A stretch of DNA of 39,101 bases from JACRAR01 sp041674385 (GCA_041674385.1 JBAYVU010000033.1:1-39101); one strand, 5' to 3'; positions 1 to 8,271 are shown, numbered from the stretch's first letter. A program made the numbers and translations. The notes: generated by a model from the letters alone, not told the origin.

Positions 1-113
1 CGCCCTCTCCGCCAGGCATCAAGCAAACACGGCATTTTCAGGCCGTTTTGTTCATCTACCCATGTTTTGCCCATCTTCTGGGTATTGCATGAAGGGGGCG
101 TGATGGATCGCCG

Positions 114-132
114 AACGGCAGATATTGCCGTT
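114..132. other. Small inverted repeat upstream of the HD-GYP-like gene
   Basis: The arms AACGGCA and TGCCGTT are separated by GATAT, giving a 7-bp stem. The repeat lies in the gene-free first 164 bases. It could be the tail of a terminator for a gene left of the window, or an operator for the gene that follows. Only a short T run follows, so terminator function is weakly supported. Nothing else recognisable lies in bases 1-164. Confidence 0.25.
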
Positions 133-239
133 TCACAGGCCCAGCCAGAGAATTTTCTTCCGTCGTGCCGCGTTCATGGTGGGCTTCACGCGATCTGACA
201 GGATATGGTGGCTGGCTAAGTTCTTGCTTTCCATCGGGT

Positions 240-1292
240 ATGGAATCTTCCCCGTTACCTTCGCATTGTCTGGCAACAGCGAACTCGCCGCTCTCCGGAC
301 AGGCCGGGCAAGCCGCGTTCCAGCCGAGCGTCTCTTCCCTGCTCAGGCAAATGGAATCTCTGGCAAAGCGCTTCGATCAAGTCGCGGCGGCTTGGCGTTG
401 CGTTCTTGAGGACGTGTTGTTCGTTCGAGATTTGGCGTCAAAGGTTGTGGAACTTGTCCGCTCCCATCCTGAAATCTGCCTGGGCATGGCGGGACGCCTG
501 GATGTGCGTAGTCCGGCGATTGCCCATGATTTTCATGTGGCGGTGGTTGCCGCACTGGTTGCCCAGTCGATGGACTTGAGCCTCCAGCAACAATTGACGA
601 TTGTCAGGGCGGCGCTGATGATGAACCTTTCTTCTTTCGAGCTTCATGACACACTGGCCTATACAAACAAATCCCTGACTCTGGCGCAACGCATCAACAT
701 CGCCCGTCATCCGCTCCTTGCAGCCGAGTTGCTATCTCATTCACCGGGGGCCGACTTGCAGTGGATTGAAGCTGTCGAGCAGCACCACGAATCGATGGAT
801 GGAACGGGTTATCCGTTCGGCCTTGCGGGAAAAGACATCTGCATCGAGGCGCGGGTGGTCAAGGCGGCTGATCTCTGGTGCGCGTTGGTGAGTTCCCGTC
901 CTACGCGCTTGGCCAAATTTCCCCACCATGCCATGCAGGAATTGCAGTTTCGCGAGCGCACGCGGCTGGATATGCAGGTACTGGCAACGATGCGCCGTCG
1001 TTTGGGAAATTATCCGCCCGGTACGCTGGTTCGTCTGGCGAGCCGAGAAACTGCCGTGGTAACAGGCTTCGCGCTCGGCAATGCGTCGCCACGCCATGTC
1101 GTTGCCGTCTTCGATGTCGCCGGAGAGTTGATCGCCTGGCCTAAATTGCGCGATACCGGCAAGACAGCCTTCGTTATCCGTGGCTATACCAATATGCCGC
1201 AATATCAGAAACAGACGCCGGACTGGGAAAAGGTTTGGGCGCTGGTACGTTCATCCCTGGTGTCTGTTCCGCTTGGCGCCAGGGTGGCATAA
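240..1292 (+). CDS. HD-GYP-like domain protein with degenerate HD dyad
   Basis: The C-terminal two thirds resemble the HD-GYP c-di-GMP phosphodiesterase family. Counting from an upstream GTG at 165, an HHE triplet lies at residues 207-209 and DGTGYP at 212-217, followed by the usual A-R-V-V-K-A-A-D segment. The metal-binding HD of the LLHDIGK motif should follow the AAL at 149-151, but Met153-Asn154 stands there, so normal catalysis is doubtful. The ATG at 240 (residue 26 of the longer frame) is chosen because the first 25 residues look noncoding. Neither start has a strong ribosome-binding site. The protein may bind c-di-GMP or act as a scaffold rather than hydrolyse it. The gene is convergent with the next one, and a strong hairpin lies between them. 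The family call is firm; activity is inference. Confidence 0.8.
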   Translation: MESSPLPSHCLATANSPLSGQAGQAAFQPSVSSLLRQMESLAKRFDQVAAAWRCVLEDVLFVRDLASKVVELVRSHPEICLGMAGRLDVRSPAIAHDFHVAVVAALVAQSMDLSLQQQLTIVRAALMMNLSSFELHDTLAYTNKSLTLAQRINIARHPLLAAELLSHSPGADLQWIEAVEQHHESMDGTGYPFGLAGKDICIEARVVKAADLWCALVSSRPTRLAKFPHHAMQELQFRERTRLDMQVLATMRRRLGNYPPGTLVRLASRETAVVTGFALGNASPRHVVAVFDVAGELIAWPKLRDTGKTAFVIRGYTNMPQYQKQTPDWEKVWALVRSSLVSVPLGARVA

Positions 1293-1372
1293 AGGGATTT
1301 TGCCGTAGCCAGCGTTAATCTTTGCCGTCCCGGTGGTGATCGATGCGCCGGTCTGCTTACCGATCCACGGCC

Positions 1373-1402
1373 TGCGCGAGGCATGAGTCCATGTCTCGCG
1401 CA
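1373..1402. terminator. Long perfect-stem hairpin between convergent genes
   Basis: An inverted repeat has 13-base arms and an AGTC loop. All pairs are Watson-Crick except one G-U on the plus-strand RNA. It lies 80 bases after the HD-GYP-like gene and 18 bases beyond the stop of the convergent small gene. Its position suits a bidirectional transcription stop. There is no T tract directly after the stem on either strand, so it may be Rho-assisted, an RNA-stabilising structure, or a protein site. The rest of 1293-1420 shows nothing else. Confidence 0.45.
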
Positions 1403-1420
1403 ACGGACTGCCGCCCGGGC

Positions 1421-1642
1421 TTATTTTTCGATATTCAGCACCAAGCGTGCTTTGCTCTCAGCCTCGGCTTTGTTGATGGCCGACATCTGACGGCCAAAAG
1501 CCTCGCGCGCTTCGCGGCCCTGCTTGGTGGCTTCGATGCTTTTTATGCAGCGCCAGCGCTTGCCGCCTTTGGTTTCGATCTGGCGCATCTCCTCTTTCGG
1601 ATGATGCAGCCGGCAGTGGTAGCAGAAGAGGGTATCAGACAT
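1421..1642 (-). CDS. Small CxxC protein of unknown function
   Basis: This 73-residue protein has a Cys7-x-x-Cys10 pair followed by His-His and a later Cys near residue 32, suggesting a small zinc-binding fold. The C-terminal half is charged and rich in Ala, Lys and Glu, with no membrane segment or signal peptide. I recognise no named family and assign no function. It lies 83 bases upstream of nothing on its own strand except the convergent hairpin, and the YgiQ-type gene is on the same strand further right. No convincing ribosome-binding site precedes the ATG. The coding call rests on the cysteine pattern, the plausible composition and the absence of a competing frame. Confidence 0.55.
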   Translation of the reverse strand: MSDTLFCYHCRLHHPKEEMRQIETKGGKRWRCIKSIEATKQGREAREAFGRQMSAINKAEAESKARLVLNIEK

Positions 1643-1725
1643 GGATTAGGAGTTTGGAACTGAAAACATTAAGCAATGCTATCACCAGCCGAAGCGTCAG
1701 TCGATAGCTGCCCACTCGATGGGGA

Positions 1726-3756
1726 TTATACGCCCTTGCCGCGAAACTGGCGGGACTGAGATGTGCGGGTGCTTATTGTGCCTGCCGGCTGAAAAGCCGG
1801 GACCAGGTGTTTGGGGCCATTGCCGATCAGATCGGAGCGTCCCATTTGACGTAGCGCTTCGCGCAGCAGCGGCCAATTGCCGGGGTCGTGGTAACGTAGG
1901 AAAGCCTTGTGGATACGCCTTTGGCGGCCACTGCGGACGATAGTGACCGGTTCCGAATCGGCAGCGACCTTGTGCAGCGGGTTCTTTGCCGTGTGATACA
2001 TGGCTGTGGCCAGCGCCAGCGGCGTCGGCAGGAAAGTCTGCACTTGGTCGAGGCGGAATTTGTTGCGTTTCAGCCATAGCGCCAGGTTCAGCATGTCTTC
2101 ATCGGTGGTTCCCGGATGAGCTGCGATGAAATAGGGGATCAGGTATTGTTCCTTGCCGGCCTCTCTTGAAAACTTCTCGAACATCGCCTTGAACTTTTCA
2201 TAGGAGGCGATGCCCGGTTTCATCATCTTGGAGAGCGGTCCTTCTTCGAGGTGTTCCGGCGCGATCTTGAGATAACCGCCGACATGATGGGTGACCAGTT
2301 CCTTGACATATTCCGGCGAGTGCACGGCAAGATCGTAGCGAACTCCCGAACCGATCAGTATTTTTTTGACGCCGGGCAGCGCGCGTGCCTTGCGGTAGAG
2401 TTGGATCAGCGATGCATGATCGGTGTTCATGTTTCCGCAGACGCCGGGAAAAACGCAGGAAAGGCGCCGGCAGGAGGATTCGATGGCTTTACTCTTGCAG
2501 GCCATGCGGTACATGTTGGCGGTGGGTCCGCCCAGATCGGAAATCACGCCGGTGAAGCCGGGCGTCTTGTCGCGGATTGCCTCGATCTCATGCAGTATGG
2601 ATTCTTCCGAGCGGCTCTGGATGATGCGCCCTTCATGTTCCGTGATGGAGCAGAAGGTGCATCCGCCGAAGCAGCCGCGCATGATATTTACCGAATGGCG
2701 GATCATTTCCCAGGCCGGGATCCTGGCCGTTTCGTAGGACGGGTGGGGTGCGCGCGCGTAAGGCAGGCCGTACACGTAATCCATTTCCACGGTGGTCAAC
2801 GGCAGCGGCGGCGGGTTGAGCCACAGATCGCGCCGACCGGTTCCTTCGCCATGAGCCTGTACCAGCGCACGGGCATTGCCCGGATTCGATTCGAGATGAA
2901 AAGTACGCGAGGCATGGGCGTAGAACACCGCATCGTCCCTGACCTGCTCATAGGAAGGAAGCCTAACCGCAGTGTGGGCGCGTTGCTCAAGCGGCTGGCC
3001 GGGGGCGTCCTGCGCCGCCGCGTCGAGTTCTTCCCAGCCTGGCGGACGCCAGCCGTGCGGCACCATGAAGGCCGTACCGCGCAAGTCGCGGATATCGGCG
3101 ATGGGGACATTCTTCGCCAGGCGATGGGCGAGTTCCACCATTGCCCGTTCGGCATTGCCGAACAGCAGCAGGTCGGCTTTGGCGTCGGGCAGGATAGCCC
3201 GCCGCACTTTGTCCGACCAATAGTCGTAGTGAGCAATGCGGCGCAGGCTGGCTTCGATGCCGCCGATCACGATGGCGCTGTCGGGATAGGCCTCGCGGCA
3301 GCGCTGGGCATACACGATGACGCTGCGGTCGGGACGCTTGTCGGGTTCGGCGTTGGGCGTATAGGCGTCGTCGGAGCGTATCTTGCGGTCGGCGGTGTAG
3401 CGGTTGACCATCGAATCCATGTTGCCGGCGGTGATGCCGAAGAATAGGTTGGGTTTGCCGAGCCGCTTGAAGGCCGCTGCCGAGTGCCAGTCGGGCTGGC
3501 TGATGATGCCGACGCGAAAACCCTGTGCCTCCAGTAGGCGTCCCACCAGTGCCATGCCGAAACTGGGATGGTCGATGTATGCATCGCCGGTGACGAGGAT
3601 GACGTCGCACGAGTCCCAGCCGAGTTGTTCCATCTCGGCCTTCGACATGGGCAGGAAGGCGGCGGTGCCGAAACGCTGCGCCCAGAACTTGCGGTAGCTG
3701 GTCAGGGGTTTCGGCGTTGGGCGGGGATTTTCCGAGGGTGTTGTAACAGCAGGCAT
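1726..3756 (-). CDS. YgiQ-family radical SAM protein
   Basis: This 676-residue protein matches the YgiQ family in length and layout. An N-terminal segment contains DVILVTGDAYIDHPSFG, typical of the family's cobalamin-binding-like region. A radical SAM core carries the cluster motif CFGGCTFC (Cys-x3-Cys-x2-Cys), followed by SITEHEGR. The C-terminal part is long and basic. Family members are iron-sulfur radical SAM enzymes whose substrate is not established, so no reaction is assigned. The start begins MPAVTTPSENPRP, and only a weak purine stretch precedes it. It lies 9 bases after the HNH gene on the same strand, so the two may be cotranscribed. There is no functional link to motility. Confidence 0.93.
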   Translation of the reverse strand: MPAVTTPSENPRPTPKPLTSYRKFWAQRFGTAAFLPMSKAEMEQLGWDSCDVILVTGDAYIDHPSFGMALVGRLLEAQGFRVGIISQPDWHSAAAFKRLGKPNLFFGITAGNMDSMVNRYTADRKIRSDDAYTPNAEPDKRPDRSVIVYAQRCREAYPDSAIVIGGIEASLRRIAHYDYWSDKVRRAILPDAKADLLLFGNAERAMVELAHRLAKNVPIADIRDLRGTAFMVPHGWRPPGWEELDAAAQDAPGQPLEQRAHTAVRLPSYEQVRDDAVFYAHASRTFHLESNPGNARALVQAHGEGTGRRDLWLNPPPLPLTTVEMDYVYGLPYARAPHPSYETARIPAWEMIRHSVNIMRGCFGGCTFCSITEHEGRIIQSRSEESILHEIEAIRDKTPGFTGVISDLGGPTANMYRMACKSKAIESSCRRLSCVFPGVCGNMNTDHASLIQLYRKARALPGVKKILIGSGVRYDLAVHSPEYVKELVTHHVGGYLKIAPEHLEEGPLSKMMKPGIASYEKFKAMFEKFSREAGKEQYLIPYFIAAHPGTTDEDMLNLALWLKRNKFRLDQVQTFLPTPLALATAMYHTAKNPLHKVAADSEPVTIVRSGRQRRIHKAFLRYHDPGNWPLLREALRQMGRSDLIGNGPKHLVPAFQPAGTISTRTSQSRQFRGKGV

Positions 3757-3765
3757 CGACCCATT

Positions 3766-4365
3766 CTACCGGCTATCGCCTGGAACGGCTTTGCGACGTT
3801 TGGTCCGACTGTGCTGCGGGACATGACGGGCAAGAAAATCCATCTGGTCATGAAGTATGTTGCGGTTGCACAGGATCAGGTATTCGGCCTTGTTCGGTAC
3901 GTAGGGGGCGTACAACAGCTGCATATCTGCCTGTTCCGGCGTGCGTCCGCTCTTGTGCTGGTTGCAGCTGCGGCAGGCGGTGACGACGTTCATCCAGATA
4001 TCGCCGCCACCCTGGGATACGGGGACCACATGGTCTCGGGTCAGACGCATGGTGGAGAATTCGTCGCCGCAATAGGCGCAGATATGGCGGTCGCGATGGA
4101 ACAATTCGCGATTGTCGAGCGGCGGCACCTGGAACAGGCTTTTCGAAGCGAGCGCCTTGCCCTTGATGGCGATGATGCTGTTGGTGGTGATCGACGATCT
4201 TTCGCCGGTGCAGCGATTCAATCCGCCGCGGAAAGTGAAGTTCGCCTCGCCAACCGCCCAAGCCACCAGGTTCTTGGCGTAATAGAAGCAGGCGTGCTGC
4301 CAGGTGACCCAGCGGTGCGGCACGCCATGCATATCGAGTGTCAGGATGAGCGGGGGAGCGGGCAT
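3766..4365 (-). CDS. HNH endonuclease family protein
   Basis: This 199-residue protein has the zinc-bound HNH core: Cys96-x-x-Cys99, Asp111-His112 in LTRDHVVP, Asn126, then Cys131-x-x-Cys134-Asn135. The N-terminal part (LILTLDMHGVPHRW, then YYAKNLVAW) is typical of stand-alone bacterial HNH proteins of this size. The ATG at 4365 is chosen because homologous proteins begin close to this segment and a GAGG lies upstream. A TTG at 4440 would add 25 residues that look noncoding. It is divergent from the TonB-like gene and precedes the YgiQ-type gene by 9 bases. It probably cuts or nicks DNA, but the biological role is unknown. No toxin, methylase or phage neighbour suggests a defence function. 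Confidence 0.88.
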   Translation of the reverse strand: MPAPPLILTLDMHGVPHRWVTWQHACFYYAKNLVAWAVGEANFTFRGGLNRCTGERSSITTNSIIAIKGKALASKSLFQVPPLDNRELFHRDRHICAYCGDEFSTMRLTRDHVVPVSQGGGDIWMNVVTACRSCNQHKSGRTPEQADMQLLYAPYVPNKAEYLILCNRNILHDQMDFLARHVPQHSRTKRRKAVPGDSR

Positions 4366-4456
4366 ATTGGCTTGCGCCTCAGAGGAATTATCCGCAAAAT
4401 CGGTCAGTGTAAAATCGATAAATGAGCCATAAATCGGCAAAGACTAGCAGAGCAGG

Positions 4457-5098
4457 GTGAAATTTAAAAGCATCTCGACTATCGGCCTTGGGCGAGCATT
4501 GCTGATCTCGCTGGCGCTGCATGCGATATTGCTGTGGCAGACTCCGTCGGCAACCCTCAGTGGGATGCCGCAACCGCTGTCCTCAACCCAGGCAAATTTC
4601 CTGAGCGCTTCGTTACGCACAAACATTAGACAACAGATGCTCGCAACGAATTCCCTTTCAGCGCCGGCGCCGAAATCCAGCGTCGTTCCGCATCCGATCA
4701 AGTTGCCTCCCAAGCCGTTGCCAATGGGTTCGCCAAGCATTCCGCAAGTCCCCTTGACGGCTGCGTTTGCCAAGCCGGGGGAGGATGGCCTGGATGCCAA
4801 CGGACTGCGCCAGTATCGAGTCAGCCTTGCGACTGCTGCACGCCGTTTCAAACTTTATCCGCCTCTCGCACTGGAGAATGGCTGGAGCGGCACCGCCGAG
4901 ATTGTTGTCGCAAATGCTGCCAATGGGGTCCCGCAACCGGTGCAACTGCTGCGTTCGAGCGGTTACGCGCTGCTCGATGCGGCTGCCCTGGAGATGGTGG
5001 GCAACGCAGCGTTGCATGCCGCCGTACCAGCCAGCTTGCGTGGCCAGACCTTCAGCGTACTGCTGCCGGTGGTGTTCGATTTGAATGGCGAGCAATAA
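4457..5098 (+). CDS. TonB-family C-terminal domain protein
   Basis: This 213-residue protein has a short cytoplasmic N-terminus and one membrane segment (LLISLALHAILLW, about residues 15-27). A Pro- and Ser-rich periplasmic linker follows. The C-terminal domain looks TonB-like: KLYPPLALENGWSGTAEI, then the S-S-G-x-x-x-L-D-A-A-A motif. TonB proteins pass proton-motive energy from ExbB/ExbD to outer-membrane receptors. No exbB, exbD or receptor gene lies nearby, so it may be an orphan energy transducer or a periplasmic anchor. The start is a GTG with a weak upstream AGCAGG. The stop lies two bases from the end of the convergent Nudix gene. Confidence 0.85.
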   Translation: MKFKSISTIGLGRALLISLALHAILLWQTPSATLSGMPQPLSSTQANFLSASLRTNIRQQMLATNSLSAPAPKSSVVPHPIKLPPKPLPMGSPSIPQVPLTAAFAKPGEDGLDANGLRQYRVSLATAARRFKLYPPLALENGWSGTAEIVVANAANGVPQPVQLLRSSGYALLDAAALEMVGNAALHAAVPASLRGQTFSVLLPVVFDLNGEQ

Positions 5099-5100
5099 GC

Positions 5101-5688
5101 TTATTTTTGCGGGTCTGGCTGCAGCAATTCTGCGCCAGAGTTGATTACGGGGCGTAATTCGGCGGTGTGGAAACCAAAATGCCCGGCCTTGCGATCGGCG
5201 TAATAGTGACGCAAGGTCATGGCGATGGTGCGAAAAGCGATTTCGTCCCAGGGGATTTCGTGCTCGGCCAGCAGTGCGACTTCCAGCGTTTCGGCGCCCG
5301 GCGAGAAGTCCAGGTTGAGCAGGCGAGCGCGGTAGATGGCATGCACTTGGCATATGTGGGGCACGCTGATGAGGGTGTACATCGCGCCGAGTTCGATGTT
5401 TGCGCAGGCTTCTTCGAGCGTCTCGCGGGTGGCGGCCTCGGCCATGGTTTCATGATTTTCCATGAAGCCGGCAGGGAGGGTCCACATTCCCTGGCGCGGT
5501 TCAATGGCGCGACGACACAACAGCACCTTGTCTTCCCAAATCGGGAGGGTGCCGACTACCAGCTTGGGGTTCTGGTAATGAATGGTGCCGCAAGCGTCGC
5601 AGACCGCGCGTATCAATGTATCTCCGGGCGGTATACGCAGGGTGACCGGAGCACCGCAATGACTGCAAAAATTAATGACTGGATCCAT
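5101..5688 (-). CDS. Nudix hydrolase with N-terminal zinc ribbon
   Basis: This 195-residue protein has an N-terminal zinc ribbon (Cys8, Cys11, Cys30, Cys33) followed by a Nudix fold. The Nudix box runs from Gly74 through Glu80 to Arg88-Glu89 and Glu92-Glu93. The glycine near its end is replaced by Cys95. Catalytic glutamates and arginine are present, so pyrophosphohydrolase activity on a nucleoside diphosphate derivative such as NADH or ADP-ribose is likely. The exact substrate cannot be read from sequence. The ATG has no clear ribosome-binding site, but the ribbon begins immediately after it. It is convergent with the TonB-like gene and divergent from the HDOD-GGDEF gene. Confidence 0.9.
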   Translation of the reverse strand: MDPVINFCSHCGAPVTLRIPPGDTLIRAVCDACGTIHYQNPKLVVGTLPIWEDKVLLCRRAIEPRQGMWTLPAGFMENHETMAEAATRETLEEACANIELGAMYTLISVPHICQVHAIYRARLLNLDFSPGAETLEVALLAEHEIPWDEIAFRTIAMTLRHYYADRKAGHFGFHTAELRPVINSGAELLQPDPQK

Positions 5689-5840
5689 GATGTGGTATGT
5701 ATTCTAGTGCCCGCCGTCGAATTTGGGTGTTATTGGAGTAGCGGTTTGCCGATGGAAGGGAGGCCTGATCATGATTTATTGGCGGCCGTGCCAAATGGAT
5801 CGTTGGCAGTGAGTTAAAATTCTTCCTGCTTTTGTTCAAG

Positions 5841-5858
5841 AGGCGCCCAGGCGCCTCC
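5841..5858. promoter_or_regulatory. Palindrome covering the expected ribosome-binding site
   Basis: GAGGCGCC, a 2-base CA spacer and GGCGCCTC form a perfect 8-bp inverted repeat ending five bases before the ATG at 5864. The only purine-rich ribosome-binding candidate (AAGAGG, 5839-5844) lies partly inside the left arm. The RNA hairpin would mask it, or the DNA palindrome could bind a dimeric regulator. The rest of 5689-5863, between the divergent Nudix gene and this gene, shows an AT-rich stretch near 5813-5822 but no convincing promoter. Confidence 0.5.
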
Positions 5859-5863
5859 AAGCC

Positions 5864-7792
5864 ATGACTTCGATTGGGCCGACGATTTTCGAGCAACTCA
5901 AGGCGGGTGGTGGTCTGCCCTCTCCCAAGGGTGCTGCACTATCCATCATCCGGCTGACGCAACAGGATGACGTCTCGTTGAATGAGTTGGCGCATGCCAT
6001 CAAGACGGATCCGGTGTTTTCCGGTCGATTGATTAAGGCAGCCAACGGCGCAAACCGGATAGGGGGGCGGCCTGTCGTTTCGATTCTGGATGCGATCACG
6101 GTGCTTGGCGTTCCAGCCGTGCGATCCTTGGCATTGGGCTTTTCGTTGGTGTCTGCCTACCGCAAAGGCAAATGCAGCAATTTCGATTACCAGCGATTCT
6201 GGTCGCATTCTTTGGTCAGCGCCATCGCATTGCAGGCATTGACTGCGGCAACCCATGCCGCCCCGCCGGAAGATGCCTTCAGCGTTGGACTGCTTTTTCG
6301 TATTGGCGAACTGGCTTTGGCGACGCTGTTTCCGGACCAATACTCCGACCTGCTCCTGCGCTTGCGTCAGTACCCGGATCTTCGGCTGCGCGATCTTGAA
6401 CAGGCGGAGTTCGTTATGACGCATAGCCAGCTTTCCGTATCCATGATGCTCGACTGGGGTCTGCCGAAATCCCATGTTGAACCCGTGAATTACTACGAAA
6501 CTCTGGAAGATACCCCGTTCGAAGATGGGTCTCGCCAACTCATCTTGACCTACTTGTTGGCATTGGGCGACGGTTTTGCAGATGCTTGTCTTACCCCGCT
6601 TGAGCAACGGCGCGACCGATTGCCGCGTCTGTATCAATTGGGTTCGCTTTTGTCGCTGGATGCCGACACCCTGACTATCATCTTCGACAAGGTAGCGCGC
6701 GAGTGGCTGGAGTGGGGCGAGATGCTTAAAATCAAGACCACTCAGCTGCCCCCTTTCAAAGAACTCACCGACTCGCCGTCTGCTACGCCTCGGGAAAAGG
6801 ATACCTCCGATGGGTCCGGGATTGAAAAGCGCATGCGCGTCCTGGTGGTCGATGATGAAACTACTATGCGCACCCTGTTGTGCGCTTTGCTCAAGAAAGA
6901 TGGCCATGAAGTATTTGAGGCCGCCGACGGCCGGCAAGGTTTCGAAATGGCAATGGAACTACAGCCGCAAATCATGCTCGTCGATTGGCTGATGCCGAAA
7001 ATGGACGGCATCGAACTGACCAAGTTGTTGCGAGAAACCAAGGTCGGTCGATCCATCTATATTCTGATTCTGACCAGCTTTGAAGATGACGCCAAGTTGA
7101 TAGAGGCGTTCGATAGTGGCGCCGACGATTTCATGAGCAAGCCGTTGAAGCCGCGCGTGTTGGCCGCGCGCTTGCATGCCGGTCAAAGAATCGTCATGCT
7201 GCAACAAGAGATCGAGCGAGATCGGGAAGAAATCTGCCGCTTTGCCGCCGAACTGTCCGTGACCAATCGGCGTTTGCAGGAAATGGCGCTGACCGACTCC
7301 TTGACTGGATTTCCCAATCGACGCTATGCCATGGACCGCATGCAGCAGGAATGGGTGGCGGGAACGCGCAACAAGCGTCCCTTGGCAGTGATGGTGGTCG
7401 ATGTGGACGAATTCAAGGTGATCAACGATACGTATGGCCACGATGTTGGTGACAAGGTATTGCAACAGGTGGCGTCCGCCCTGAAATGCGGCTTGCGCGG
7501 ACAGGATGTGGTCTGTCGAATAGGTGGCGACGAGTTTCTGGTCATCAGTCCGGATACCTCGCTGGAAGCTGCCATGGCTTGCGCCGAACGTTTGCGACAG
7601 GCGGTTAAGGCCACGAATTTCATGGCGGGGAAACTGAAGTTGCAGGAGAGCATCAGTATCGGCATAGCGGTTCGCGAAGCCAACATGGCGGACTTCGATG
7701 CACTGATCAAACGCGCGGATCAGGGTGTGTATGTCTCCAAGCAGCGTGGTCGCAACCAAGTCACTGCGCTTCAAACAGTAAAGTCGTTTTAA
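5864..7792 (+). CDS. HDOD-REC-GGDEF regulator, probable diguanylate cyclase
   Basis: This 642-residue protein has three domains. An HDOD domain (about residues 10-205, starting LKAGGGLPSPKGAALSI) is a non-catalytic HD relative used in signalling. A receiver domain (about 324-445) has Asp374 in VDWLMPKMDG as phosphate acceptor and the usual Thr/Ser and Lys. A GGDEF domain (about 470-635) has an intact GGDEF at 554-558 and an RGQD inhibitory site at 545-548, five residues before it. This predicts phosphorylation-controlled c-di-GMP synthesis with product inhibition. It lies directly upstream of flhDC, which suggests a role in the motile-to-sessile switch, but no cognate kinase is obvious; CheA is a candidate. 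No membrane segment is seen. The ATG follows a palindrome rather than a free ribosome-binding site. Confidence 0.93.
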   Translation: MTSIGPTIFEQLKAGGGLPSPKGAALSIIRLTQQDDVSLNELAHAIKTDPVFSGRLIKAANGANRIGGRPVVSILDAITVLGVPAVRSLALGFSLVSAYRKGKCSNFDYQRFWSHSLVSAIALQALTAATHAAPPEDAFSVGLLFRIGELALATLFPDQYSDLLLRLRQYPDLRLRDLEQAEFVMTHSQLSVSMMLDWGLPKSHVEPVNYYETLEDTPFEDGSRQLILTYLLALGDGFADACLTPLEQRRDRLPRLYQLGSLLSLDADTLTIIFDKVAREWLEWGEMLKIKTTQLPPFKELTDSPSATPREKDTSDGSGIEKRMRVLVVDDETTMRTLLCALLKKDGHEVFEAADGRQGFEMAMELQPQIMLVDWLMPKMDGIELTKLLRETKVGRSIYILILTSFEDDAKLIEAFDSGADDFMSKPLKPRVLAARLHAGQRIVMLQQEIERDREEICRFAAELSVTNRRLQEMALTDSLTGFPNRRYAMDRMQQEWVAGTRNKRPLAVMVVDVDEFKVINDTYGHDVGDKVLQQVASALKCGLRGQDVVCRIGGDEFLVISPDTSLEAAMACAERLRQAVKATNFMAGKLKLQESISIGIAVREANMADFDALIKRADQGVYVSKQRGRNQVTALQTVKSF

Positions 7793-7810
7793 ATCAAATA
7801 AATGCGAAAT

Positions 7811-7835
7811 GTTTGTAAGAAAAAACCTTACAAAC
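7811..7835. promoter_or_regulatory. Inverted repeat in the flhD upstream region
   Basis: GTTTGTAAG and CTTACAAAC form a perfect 9-bp inverted repeat around a 7-base A-rich spacer, 18 bases after the upstream stop codon. A third related segment (TCTTTCTTAC, near 7846-7855) repeats the GTAAGAAA core in inverse orientation. No T run follows, so a simple terminator is unlikely. The position favours an operator or RNA element controlling flhDC. Confidence 0.4.
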
Positions 7836-7886
7836 CATGCGGAAGTCTTTCTTACCTCAAATACAGAGTTACCCCGCTAGTCTCGC

Positions 7887-7915
7887 TTGACATTTCTCTC
7901 CACAATGCAATTGTC
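7887..7915 (+). promoter_or_regulatory. Candidate flhDC promoter (TTGACA box)
   Basis: A perfect sigma-70 minus-35 hexamer, TTGACA, lies at 7887-7892. The minus-10 region 16-17 bases downstream is poor (AATTGT or ATTGTC). This pattern fits a promoter that needs an activator. It lies about 60 bases upstream of the flhD start and inside the only sizeable gap before flhD. Confidence 0.4.
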
Positions 7916-7953
7916 TTCAAGTCTATCGATTTGAGGCAACCAAGGAGCGCATG

Positions 7954-8271
7954 ATGAAAATGACTGACACCTACAATGATATAAAGGAAGTCAATCTTGC
8001 CTACCTGATGCTGGCGCAGAACATGGTTCGCGCCGACCGCGAGGCAGCGATATTTCGCCTCGGCATCAGCGATGAGATTGCCGATATCCTGGACCGACTC
8101 ACCCCGGGGCAAGTGCTGAAAATGGCCAGCTCCGACATGCTGTTGTGCAGCTTCCGCTTCGACGACACGCTGTTGCTCAATCTGCTTGCCAATCACGAGC
8201 GTGATCGCAGTATCGGTCATGTTCATGCGGCGATCCTCGCCGCCGGCAAGTCGGTTGAAACCATGGCTTGA
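7954..8271 (+). CDS. flhD: Flagellar master regulator subunit FlhD
   Basis: This 105-residue protein matches FlhD along its length: the NLAYLMLAQNMVRAD helix, then AIFRLGIS and the FRFDD segment typical of the family. FlhD forms a ring with FlhC that activates class II flagellar promoters with sigma-70. The ATG at 7954 is preferred over the adjacent ATG at 7951 because AAGGAG (7942-7947) then has a 6-base spacing. flhC follows after 24 bases, as in other flhDC operons. An inverted repeat and a TTGACA box lie upstream. Use of FlhDC together with FlhF/FlhG is common in betaproteobacteria and separates this from FleQ-type polar flagellates. Confidence 0.95.
   Translation: MKMTDTYNDIKEVNLAYLMLAQNMVRADREAAIFRLGISDEIADILDRLTPGQVLKMASSDMLLCSFRFDDTLLLNLLANHERDRSIGHVHAAILAAGKSVETMA

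Noticed and set aside
2251..3447. Plus-strand open frame of 398 codons opposite the YgiQ-type gene
   Set aside because: The minus-strand frame carries the radical SAM cluster motif; the plus-strand translation has no domain and is glycine/histidine-rich noise.
3766..4365. HNH gene as part of a defence or mobile element
   Set aside because: No methylase, integrase, toxin partner, repeats or attachment sites nearby; stand-alone HNH proteins are common chromosomal genes.
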